From NCBI GenBank assembly GCA_022573485.1, contig JACZTW010000098.1, forward strand, positions 1-11,769: a DNA stretch of 11,769 bases. Reading direction: 5' to 3'. How positions within the stretch are numbered: the stretch's first letter is position 1; the number at the start of each line of letters is the position of its first letter. The translations under genes were made by a program, and so were the position numbers. The notes beneath the pieces are model-generated. The model saw only the letters and a list, made by a program, of their open reading frames with translations. It made no database searches and was not told the origin of the DNA. This DNA is from Planctomycetota bacterium (GTDB lineage Bacteria > Planctomycetota > Phycisphaerae > UBA1845 > CAIVHJ01). Positions 1-6,127 of the stretch are shown here, piece after piece.

Positions 1-2053
1 GATGGTCAAAGCAGTCGTTAGCGGGCACCTCATGCGCCCCGGGGCGATTGACTTCGGCTTGATCGTCGATGGGGCCGTCATCATTGTGGAGAACTGCTTG
101 CGACGGCTCGCGCTCAAACAACACGACACAGGACGGCTGCTCTCGTTGGAGGAACGGTTGCGGGAAGTGATGCTCGCGAGCAAGGAAATGATCAAGCCAT
201 CTTTCTTCGGGCAAACGATCATCATCACCGTCTACATTCCCATCCTGAGTTTGACCGGCATCGAGGGCAAGATGTTCCACCCCATGGCGCTGACGGTCAT
301 CTTTGCCCTCGGCGGTGCGTTTGTCTTGTCGCTCACGTTCATCCCCGCCATGGTGGCCATCGGCATCACTGGAAAAGTCAAACACACCGAGAGCATCCTG
401 ATCCGACTGGCCAAACGGGCCTATGAGCCGGCCGTGCGCTTCGCGGTTCGGCAGCGCTATGCAGTCGTGCTGTTGGCGATACTCCCGTTTGCCGGTTCCC
501 TGATGCTCGCCTCTCGACTGGGCCAGGAATTCATTCCCACGCTCGACGAAAAGGATTTGATCACCCATGCCATGCGCATTCCCAGCATCAGCTTGACGCA
601 GGCGTCCGAGATGCAATTTGCAGTCGAGCGTACAATCAGTCAATTCCCCGAAGTGGCCTACGTCTATTCCAAGACGGGCACGGCCGAAATGGCCTCCGAT
701 CCCATGCCGCCGAATGTGTCCGACACGTTCATCATTCTCGAGCCACGCGAGGACTGGCCCGATCCCAGTGAGACCAAGGAACAGCTCCGGCAACGCCTCG
801 AGGACGCGCTTCAGAAATTGCCCGGCAATAAGTACGAATTCATGCAGCCGATTCAAATGAGGTTTAGTGAGTTAATCGCCGGCGTGCGGAGTGATGTGGC
901 CTTCAAGATCTTTGGAGACGACTTCGATCAAATGTTGCCCGTCGCCCAAGCGGCTGCCAAAGTTCTGGAAAGTATTCGCGGTTCCGCCGACGTCACCGTG
1001 GAGCAAATCACGGGGTTGCCGATGATGACCATCCGGGTCGATCGTGATGCCATCGCCCGTTACGGTCTCAGCGTTCAGGACGTGCAAGAAGTGGTCACCA
1101 TCGCGATCGGAGGCCGCGAAGCGGGACTGGTATTCGAGGGCGACCGGCGCTTCGAGATCGTGGTCCGCTTGCCCGAGGAGGTTCGTCGAGACATCGACGC
1201 CTTGAAAGACCTGCCCATCCCGCTTCCATTGATCGAGCCGGGGCCCTTAGCCCACGGAGCATCCTCGTTTCGCCGGGCCACGGACGCGGCGCAGAGAGCC
1301 GCGGCCCGCGCCAGGCCCTTCGTCTCCCTCGGCGAAGTTGCCGACATCGAGCTTTCCGAAGGACCGAACCAGATCAGCCGCGAGAATGGAAAACGCCGGA
1401 TCGTGGTGCAGGCCAACGTCCGCGGCAGAGATATTGGCTCGTTCGTCGAAGAAGCGCAACGAGAAATGGACCGCCAAGTCGCCATCCCCGCCGGTTACTG
1501 GGTCGACTGGGGCGGGCAATTTGAAAACATGGTCGCAGCCCGGAAGCGCTTGACGCTGGTCGTGCCAATCTGCTTGCTCATGATCTTCATGCTGCTGTTC
1601 ACCACGTTCAATTCCGTCAGGCAGGCCTTCATGGTCTTTACCGGGGTGCCTTTGGCGCTGACCGGTGGAATCTTTTCACTGTGGATCCGCGACATGCCGT
1701 TCTCCATCTCTGCCGGCGTTGGATTCATTGCCTTGTCCGGCGTGGCAGTGCTGAACGGACTGGTGATGGTCACGTTTATCAATCAACTTCGCGAGGAAGG
1801 CGTCCCGCTGGAGGACGCGATCATTCGTGGTTCACTCACCCGCCTGCGGCCCGTATTGATGACGGCCCTGGTCGCTTCCCTGGGCTTCGTCCCGATGGCA
1901 CTGGCGAGCGGCACAGGGGCGGAGGTGCAGCGCCCCTTGGCCACGGTCGTCATTGGCGGCTTGATTTCCAGCACTCTGCTGACATTGCTCGTGATTCCGG
2001 CGCTCTATCGGATCTTCGATTACTCGAAATCTGCACAGGCAAGTAAGGCATGA
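1..2053 (+). CDS. Heavy-metal efflux RND transporter, CzcA/CusA type (5' end outside window)
   Basis: This is the inner-membrane proton-driven pump of a tripartite heavy-metal exporter. The visible 683 residues are about two thirds of the usual length of roughly 1040; the reading frame is already open at the left edge, so the first ATG in view is probably internal. The proton-relay segment of the HME-RND family is at residues 17-30 (Asp of DFG, Asp of VDG, Glu of VEN, spaced 6 and 7 as in CzcA D402/D408/E415). Periplasmic porter/docking sequence follows (SDPMPPNVSDTF, the GVRSDVAFKIFGDDF stretch and EGPNQISRENGKRR), then the second membrane block from about residue 515 to the end. An extra 25-30 residue segment rich in Ala and Arg sits between the PIPLP and FVSLGEVA stretches (about nt 1229-1312). 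The metal specificity cannot be read, and the membrane-fusion and outer-membrane partners are not in view. Family assignment is secure. Confidence 0.95.
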   Translation, partial: MVKAVVSGHLMRPGAIDFGLIVDGAVIIVENCLRRLALKQHDTGRLLSLEERLREVMLASKEMIKPSFFGQTIIITVYIPILSLTGIEGKMFHPMALTVIFALGGAFVLSLTFIPAMVAIGITGKVKHTESILIRLAKRAYEPAVRFAVRQRYAVVLLAILPFAGSLMLASRLGQEFIPTLDEKDLITHAMRIPSISLTQASEMQFAVERTISQFPEVAYVYSKTGTAEMASDPMPPNVSDTFIILEPREDWPDPSETKEQLRQRLEDALQKLPGNKYEFMQPIQMRFSELIAGVRSDVAFKIFGDDFDQMLPVAQAAAKVLESIRGSADVTVEQITGLPMMTIRVDRDAIARYGLSVQDVQEVVTIAIGGREAGLVFEGDRRFEIVVRLPEEVRRDIDALKDLPIPLPLIEPGPLAHGASSFRRATDAAQRAAARARPFVSLGEVADIELSEGPNQISRENGKRRIVVQANVRGRDIGSFVEEAQREMDRQVAIPAGYWVDWGGQFENMVAARKRLTLVVPICLLMIFMLLFTTFNSVRQAFMVFTGVPLALTGGIFSLWIRDMPFSISAGVGFIALSGVAVLNGLVMVTFINQLREEGVPLEDAIIRGSLTRLRPVLMTALVASLGFVPMALASGTGAEVQRPLATVVIGGLISSTLLTLLVIPALYRIFDYSKSAQASKA

Positions 2054-2076
2054 AGCTCCTTGCTCCCGGATACATA

Positions 2077-2299
2077 ACCGCAGAGGACGCAGAGTATTTC
2101 TCTGTGGACAAGGTTCAATACGGCCACGAAGACACCAAGGCACGAAGGAAGAGAATGGAAAATGGAGAATGGAGAACAGGAAGAACGCGTGACTCATCAA
2201 CAGCCACACGTACCCGGAGAGCGCCCTCCCTCGTTCCCTCTTTCTCTTTTTTCTTTTCTCTTTCTTGCTCTCTGCGCTCTCCGCGGTCTCTGCGGTAAC
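2077..2299. repeat. Mosaic intergenic repeat cassette with inverted ends
   Basis: The stretch between the RND gene and the SAH hydrolase gene is mostly repeat sequence. Its ends are an imperfect inverted repeat: accgcagaggacgcagag at 2077-2094 against 2270-2296, whose complement has the same sequence with one extra 9-bp unit. Inside are a segment at 2122-2151 of the ggccacgaagacac type, three 7-bp units AATGGAA/AATGGAG/AATGGAG at 2154-2174, and a pyrimidine tract with 7-bp period (TTTCTCT-like units) at 2234-2268. The 2122-2175 segment is nearly the same as 8889-8945. A frame stays open through it (2050-2298), but its product is low-complexity and unlikely to be a gene. I infer a mobile or amplifying non-coding repeat; no target-site duplication is evident. 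Confidence 0.8.
2154..2174 (+). repeat. Three 7-bp tandem units (AATGGAR)
   Basis: There are three consecutive units: AATGGAA, AATGGAG and AATGGAG. The same three-unit array, AATGGAA-AATGGAG-AATGGAA, occurs at 8924-8944, preceded in both cases by the same ggccac...gaagg segment. Short 7-bp tandem repeats of this kind resemble the STRR repeats of filamentous cyanobacteria; the comparison is by form only. Confidence 0.85.
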
Positions 2300-2334
2300 A
2301 ATATTCAGGTTGTCGCATAATCACACAATCTGCT

Positions 2335-2363
2335 TTGCAATCCCCCTGGTCTGCGTGTACAAA
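2335..2363 (+). promoter_or_regulatory. Candidate sigma-70-like promoter for SAH hydrolase gene
   Basis: TTGCAA (2335-2340) and TACAAA (2358-2363) each match four of six positions of the -35 and -10 consensus, with a 17-bp spacer. This would give an untranslated leader of about 65 nt before the start at 2436. The match is moderate and no other evidence supports it. I saw no recognisable SAM or SAH riboswitch in the leader. Confidence 0.3.
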
Positions 2364-2435
2364 AGGGCTTTGGTTCGAATAAAAATGAGGCGAATCGGGC
2401 TGGGGCCCACTCTTTGACGAATGGAGATGATTTCA

Positions 2436-3701
2436 ATGGCGATTCCATGTGACCTAGCCAATCCCAAGCTGGCGGCGGAAGGCAAGAGGCGGATTCTGTG
2501 GGCGGCCAACGACATGCCCGTGCTCAAGCTGGTCTCCGAGCGCTTCAAGAAGGAAAAGCCGCTCAGCGGCCTGAAATTGAGCTGCTGCCTGCACGTCACC
2601 GCCGAGACCGCAAACCTCATGCGTACGCTCAAAGACGGCGGAGCAGACGTCATGCTGTGCGCGTCCAATCCATTGAGCACGCAGGATGACGTAGCCGCCT
2701 CGCTGGTCCACGATTTCGGTATCAGCACCTTCGCTATCAAAGGCGAGAACACCGAGACGTTCTACAAGCACCTCAACGCCGTCGTGGATCACAAACCGCA
2801 GATCACCATGGACGACGGTGCCGATATGGTAAACCTACTGCACACCAAACGCACCGCCGAAGCCAAGAACATCAAGGCCAGCATGGAAGAAACCACCACC
2901 GGCGTCATTCGGTTGCGGGCCCTGGAAAAGGCTGGGAAACTTTTGTTCCCGGTGATCGCCGTCAACGATGCCGACACCAAGCACTTGTTCGATAATCGCT
3001 ACGGCACAGGCCAATCGACCATCGACGGCGTTATCCGTGCGACCGATGTGCTCCTCGCGGGCAAGAACGTGGTCGTGATCGGTTACGGCTGGTGCGGCAA
3101 GGGCGTCGCCAGCCGGGCGAGCGGTATGGGTGCCAACGTCACCGTTACCGAAATCAACCCGCTGCGGGCACTCGAAGCATTGATGGACGGCTTCCGCGTC
3201 TGCCCGATGGCTGATGCGGCGACCTACGGCGATGTGTTCATCACCCTCACGGGCAACAAGCACGTCATCCGCGGCGAGCATTTCGAGAAAATGAAAGACG
3301 GCGCCATGGTCTGCAACAGCGGGCACTTCGACATCGAACTCGACATTCCCGCGCTCGCCAAGCTGTCGAAGACCACTAACAAGGGCGTGCGTAACAATGT
3401 GGACGAGTATGTCTTGTCGAACGGGAACCGGATCTTCCTGCTGGCCGACGGGCGGTTGATCAACCTCTCCGCCGCCGAAGGCCACCCCGCCAGTGTCATG
3501 GACATGAGCTTCGCCACGCAAGGGCTGGCTGCCGAGTGGGCCGTCAAGAACAGCGGCGATCTCAGCAACAAAGTCTACGACGTGGACAGCAAGATCGAGG
3601 ACTGGGTCGCAAAGCTCAAACTCCAGTCCATGGCCGTCAAAATCGACGAACTCACACCTGCACAGCGGGAGTACCTGACGTCATCAGGCGAAGGAACCTG
3701 A
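2436..3701 (+). CDS. ahcY: S-adenosylhomocysteine hydrolase (archaeal/thermophile-type short form)
   Basis: This cytosolic, NAD-dependent enzyme splits S-adenosylhomocysteine to homocysteine and adenosine, relieving product inhibition of methyltransferases; some short-form members act on S-inosylhomocysteine instead. ATG 2436 (421 residues) is chosen because GGAG at 2423-2426 lies 9 nt upstream; an in-frame ATG at 2421 would swallow that site. Visible motifs are the substrate-binding CLHVTAETA with the STQDD stretch behind it, DDGAD, EETTTGV, catalytic K182 and D186 in NDADTKHLFDNRYGTGQS, the Rossmann motif GYGWCG (216-221), and NSGHFDIELD. Position 191 is Thr where the mammalian enzyme has Cys195. 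The chain ends at LTPAQREYL plus a few residues and lacks the C-terminal KPDHYRY-type extension that reaches NAD in the neighbouring subunit of the long forms. Both traits are typical, as I recall, of archaeal and Thermotoga-like enzymes. Family assignment is secure; the preferred substrate is open. Confidence 0.96.
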   Translation: MAIPCDLANPKLAAEGKRRILWAANDMPVLKLVSERFKKEKPLSGLKLSCCLHVTAETANLMRTLKDGGADVMLCASNPLSTQDDVAASLVHDFGISTFAIKGENTETFYKHLNAVVDHKPQITMDDGADMVNLLHTKRTAEAKNIKASMEETTTGVIRLRALEKAGKLLFPVIAVNDADTKHLFDNRYGTGQSTIDGVIRATDVLLAGKNVVVIGYGWCGKGVASRASGMGANVTVTEINPLRALEALMDGFRVCPMADAATYGDVFITLTGNKHVIRGEHFEKMKDGAMVCNSGHFDIELDIPALAKLSKTTNKGVRNNVDEYVLSNGNRIFLLADGRLINLSAAEGHPASVMDMSFATQGLAAEWAVKNSGDLSNKVYDVDSKIEDWVAKLKLQSMAVKIDELTPAQREYLTSSGEGT

Positions 3702-3730
3702 CCGATATCTCTACGGAAAATCCCTACATA

Positions 3731-3750
3731 GCCCCCCGCATGCGGGGGGC
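3731..3750. terminator. Perfect 20-bp palindrome between convergent genes, possible bidirectional terminator
   Basis: GCCCCCCGCA is followed directly by its exact reverse complement. It lies 29 nt after the SAH hydrolase stop and 55 nt beyond the stop of the convergent lipoprotein gene. As RNA it would form a very strong G/C hairpin from either strand. There is no U-tract on either side, so an intrinsic terminator of the classic kind is not shown. It could equally be a dispersed palindromic repeat or a protein-binding site. Confidence 0.45.
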
Positions 3751-3805
3751 CACGCAGGTCAGTGAGTTGTGCGCTTCCCGCACTGCGCTGGATCCTGCGC
3801 AGCGC

Positions 3806-4018
3806 TCAATCCCTGACCGTGATTTCGACGCCGGGCACGTCGATGAACACGCGATCGCCGGTCACATCGACTTGCAGGCCGAGGAACTTGACGAACACAC
3901 CGTCATCGTTCACATCCACAACGCCGCCCGGAAAGTCGATCAGCGTATTGCACCCGGCGAACATCGTTCCGCCAAGCAGCACTACCCCGCAAGCCCGCTT
4001 CAAGTTTCGCCAACACAT
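3806..4018 (-). CDS. Small putative lipoprotein with two 16-residue beta-type repeats
   Basis: This is a 70-residue product with no family I can name. An excellent ribosome binding site, GGAGG (4026-4030, minus strand), lies 7 nt before the ATG, which is why I treat it as a gene despite its size. Residues 5-22 make a basic-then-hydrophobic signal peptide ending in a lipobox-like Phe-Ala-Gly before Cys23, so export and lipidation are likely. The mature part contains two tandem 16-residue units with the pattern VDVxxDxVFVxxxGxx (residues 34-49 and 50-65), alternating hydrophobic and polar residues as in beta strands. It converges on the SAH hydrolase gene and lies 243 bp downstream of the 85-residue protein gene on the same strand. 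Function is unknown; it may be a surface-anchored beta-repeat protein. Confidence 0.7.
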   Translation of the reverse strand: MCWRNLKRACGVVLLGGTMFAGCNTLIDFPGGVVDVNDDGVFVKFLGLQVDVTGDRVFIDVPGVEITVRD

Positions 4019-4261
4019 GTCCTGTCCTCCGACTCAATAAGCATTTCGAGAAAACCCGTGTCCCGTGGTCATCCGAACCCTCGCCGAACAGCCACCGTCG
4101 GCGTAAGCCTGTCCAACAGGTAATCTATCACGCAGACCAAATGTCCGGCAAGTCCAAAGAACCCGGCAGCCACAACTTCTGTTGTCTCAGAGTCGTATCG
4201 CGAGTGGCACCTACAAGAAGCAAGAAGCTAAGGCACGCTCCCCGCGAACGTCCCGGATTCA

Positions 4262-4519
4262 TTACTTGCGCTTGGATCGACGCCGCTTGGGCTTTTCACT
4301 GTTGAGTGGTTCGATCTTGACGATGTGCAGCAGATTGTAGTGTATGGCGTAGTCAGCCACCTTGGAATCCGCCGCCGTAACACCAACCACAACGAGCGAA
4401 CGCGTGACGAACGCCATTTCCGGATGCTTGATGTCCACGGTCTGGCCGCTGCTGATATGAAGGCGAATCGGCTCAAAAGGGCGCCGATCCAGACGGACTC
4501 TCAGTTCATCCGCGCGCAT
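4262..4519 (-). CDS. Conserved-type small protein of unknown function (RPFEP protein)
   Basis: The product has 85 residues. It begins MRADELRVRLDRRPFEPIRLHISSG-, continues with a VDIKHPEMAFVTRSLVVVGV stretch, and ends in a very basic KPKRRRSKRK tail. I recognise the N-terminal pattern (DELRxRLxxRPFEPxRxHxSxG then HPEMAxVTR) as a small protein often found in planctomycetes, without an assigned function. Soluble and cytosolic is likely, as there is no signal or membrane segment; the tail could bind nucleic acid. AGAGG (4526-4530) lies 6 nt before the ATG, and a good promoter lies just upstream at 4539-4567. It follows the hydantoinase on the same strand but can be transcribed on its own. Confidence 0.8.
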   Translation of the reverse strand: MRADELRVRLDRRPFEPIRLHISSGQTVDIKHPEMAFVTRSLVVVGVTAADSKVADYAIHYNLLHIVKIEPLNSEKPKRRRSKRK

Positions 4520-4538
4520 ACAACACCTCTAAGAGATG

Positions 4539-4567
4539 ATTATACTATTCCGTCGCGGTGGCGCCAA
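4539..4567 (-). promoter_or_regulatory. Sigma-70-like promoter for the 85-residue protein gene
   Basis: On the minus strand, TTGGCG (4562-4567) and a perfect TATAAT (4539-4544) are separated by exactly 17 bp. Transcription would begin near 4532, giving a leader of about 12-13 nt that contains the AGAGG ribosome binding site. The whole promoter fits in the 63-bp gap after the hydantoinase stop. Confidence 0.65.
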
Positions 4568-4582
4568 ATCACGAGCCACGAA

Positions 4583-5980
4583 TCACAGCTTGCCCGCTCT
4601 CTTGCGCGGCAGCCATTGGCCCCAGCCGTTGACGCCGGTAAACTTGTAGTTATCCACGATCTGCCGGCCGCGGGAGAACGTCTTCTCGGCGAAGCCGGCC
4701 AGCGACCAGCCTTGATATGGGCTCCAGTCGGCGTTGGTCTCCATGCGGCGGTGATCGACTTTGATACGCTTCTTTGGATCGATAATCGTGATGTCGGCGT
4801 CGGTGCCTTTGTTCAGCGAGCCCTTGAGCGGATACAGGCCCATCATCTTCGCGGGGTTGGTGCAGCACTTCTCGACGAGCTGTTTCATGGTCATCTTGCC
4901 GGCGAGCACACCTTTGGTGTAAACGATCGGCACCAGCGTTTCCAGACCGGGCATGCCCATCGGGATTTTGGTCCAGTCGCCCTTCCACATGGCCTTTTGC
5001 TTGCGAGTGAAAGTGCAAGTGTCCGTCGAGATCACGCAGACCTCGCCGCTCTTCAGGCCGGCCCACAGGCGCTTCTGGTCAGACTTCTTCTTGATCTGCG
5101 GGCAGCAAGCGTAAAGGTGCCCGTCGCGCTTGGCGAAAAGCGAGTCGTCCAGCACGAGATATTGCGCGCAGGTCTCAGCATAGACATCCACGCCGCGCCT
5201 TCGAGCTTCAACGATGATGTCCGCACCGTCGGCAGTGGACATGTGAACGATGTAGAGCCGACCGCCGGTGACCTCGGCCCATTTGACAGCCCGTTGAATC
5301 GCTTCAGCCTCGATGTAGTTCGGCCGTGTGATGGCGTGCAGGCAGGCGCCGTACTCCTTCATCAACTTCGGCGTGTGGTGCCGAGCGATGAGTTCGTCGA
5401 GCACGCGGCTGGACTCCGCGTGGATCAAAAGCATGGCCCCGAGCTTCTTGCAGTTCTCCAGCGCTCCGAAGATCGCGCGGTCGTCGCTCTGCCAACCCTC
5501 CGACTCGTAAATCATAAACTCTTTGAACGTCGGGCAGCCCAGCTTGACCATCTTTTCCATCTCCGGCCCGTGCTTGTCCCATTTGGTGATGGCCATGTGG
5601 AAGCAATAGTCGATGCAGGCCTTGTTCTTTGCCTTCCGGCGCCAGTTCTTGAACGCGGTCTCAAGCGATTCGTTGCCGTACGGAATCGCGAAATCGATCA
5701 CCGTGGTCACCCCGCCGCGGGCCGCCGCCCGCGTGCCGGTATTCCAGTCGTCGCTTGAGGTCGTCCCGCAGAACGGCAGTTCCAAATGCACGTGAACATC
5801 GATCGCGCCGGGAATAACGTACTTGCCCTTGGCGTCAATGATCGTGGCGCCGTTGCTGCTCGCTCTGGCCAATCCCGTTCCGACGGCCGCGATCTTTTGA
5901 CCTTTAATGGCCACATCCGCCCGCCTCTGACCGTCCACGGTGACGACCGTACCGCCTTTGATGATTATGTCGTACTTCAC
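4583..5980 (-). CDS. Dihydropyrimidinase / D-hydantoinase family amidohydrolase
   Basis: This cytosolic binuclear-metal amidohydrolase opens cyclic amide rings (dihydropyrimidines, hydantoins or a related purine breakdown product). Its 465 residues are the usual family length. All six metal ligands are visible with family spacing: H63 and H65 (HVHLELPF), K153 (the lysine that becomes carboxylated, in FKEFMIY), H187 (LLIHAES), H246 (IVHMSTADG) and D320 (ISTDTCTF). The Tyr five residues after the Lys, used in transition-state stabilisation by dihydropyrimidinases, is present (Y158). The usual SDHCPF motif around the Asp reads STDTCTF here, so substrate preference may differ. The start is GTG (5978-5980), with GAAGGGG (5989-5995) 8 nt upstream. 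It is divergent from the Mo-hydroxylase operon 147 bp away, suggesting a shared catabolic role. Allantoinase is an alternative; dihydropyrimidinase/hydantoinase is favoured by the LELPF and GMPGLET stretches. Confidence 0.92.
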   Translation of the reverse strand: MKYDIIIKGGTVVTVDGQRRADVAIKGQKIAAVGTGLARASSNGATIIDAKGKYVIPGAIDVHVHLELPFCGTTSSDDWNTGTRAAARGGVTTVIDFAIPYGNESLETAFKNWRRKAKNKACIDYCFHMAITKWDKHGPEMEKMVKLGCPTFKEFMIYESEGWQSDDRAIFGALENCKKLGAMLLIHAESSRVLDELIARHHTPKLMKEYGACLHAITRPNYIEAEAIQRAVKWAEVTGGRLYIVHMSTADGADIIVEARRRGVDVYAETCAQYLVLDDSLFAKRDGHLYACCPQIKKKSDQKRLWAGLKSGEVCVISTDTCTFTRKQKAMWKGDWTKIPMGMPGLETLVPIVYTKGVLAGKMTMKQLVEKCCTNPAKMMGLYPLKGSLNKGTDADITIIDPKKRIKVDHRRMETNADWSPYQGWSLAGFAEKTFSRGRQIVDNYKFTGVNGWGQWLPRKRAGKL

Positions 5981-6093
5981 GTTGTCTGCCCCTTCATTTG
6001 TGTTCGTCGCTACGTTTCACTTTCACGCACATGTTCCTACGATCACCCGGCAACGTCAAGCGCTTGGGGGTGCCACTCATCATTAGGCTCTTT

Positions 6094-6124
6094 ACTAGAT
6101 ACTCTTCACTAGATACTCTTCACT
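6094..6124 (+). repeat. 14-bp tandem repeat (two 7-bp half units) at the Mo-subunit start
   Basis: ACTAGATACTCTTC occurs twice (6094-6107 and 6108-6121) followed by ACT of a third copy. Each 14-mer can be read as two 7-mers. The repeat ends 3 nt before the ATG at 6128, so it fills the place where a ribosome binding site would normally be. The rest of the 147-bp divergent gap (5981-6093) shows no convincing paired promoter boxes. Confidence 0.85.
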
Positions 6125-6127
6125 GTC

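Noticed and set aside
2050..2298. 82-codon frame whose ATGA overlaps the RND stop, suggesting a coupled small gene
   Set aside because: Most of the product is encoded by the repeat cassette (arms, AATGGAR units and the pyrimidine tract), so coding is unlikely.
2297..2435. Possible SAM or SAH riboswitch in the SAH hydrolase leader
   Set aside because: I could not find the conserved core or a convincing pseudoknot; only a moderate promoter match was seen.
3536..4123. 195-codon plus-strand frame extending beyond the SAH hydrolase gene
   Set aside because: The first part is an out-of-frame shadow of ahcY and the rest is antisense to the small lipoprotein, which has a good ribosome binding site and signal peptide.
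4325..5758. 477-codon open frame on the plus strand
   Set aside because: It lies antisense to the hydantoinase, whose metal ligands and family spacing are all intact; the antisense product shows no family pattern.
5981..6127. Divergent promoters between hydantoinase and Mo subunit
   Set aside because: TTGACG on the minus strand (6054-6059) has no acceptable -10 box at 16-18 bp, and no plus-strand pair fits, so no call was made.
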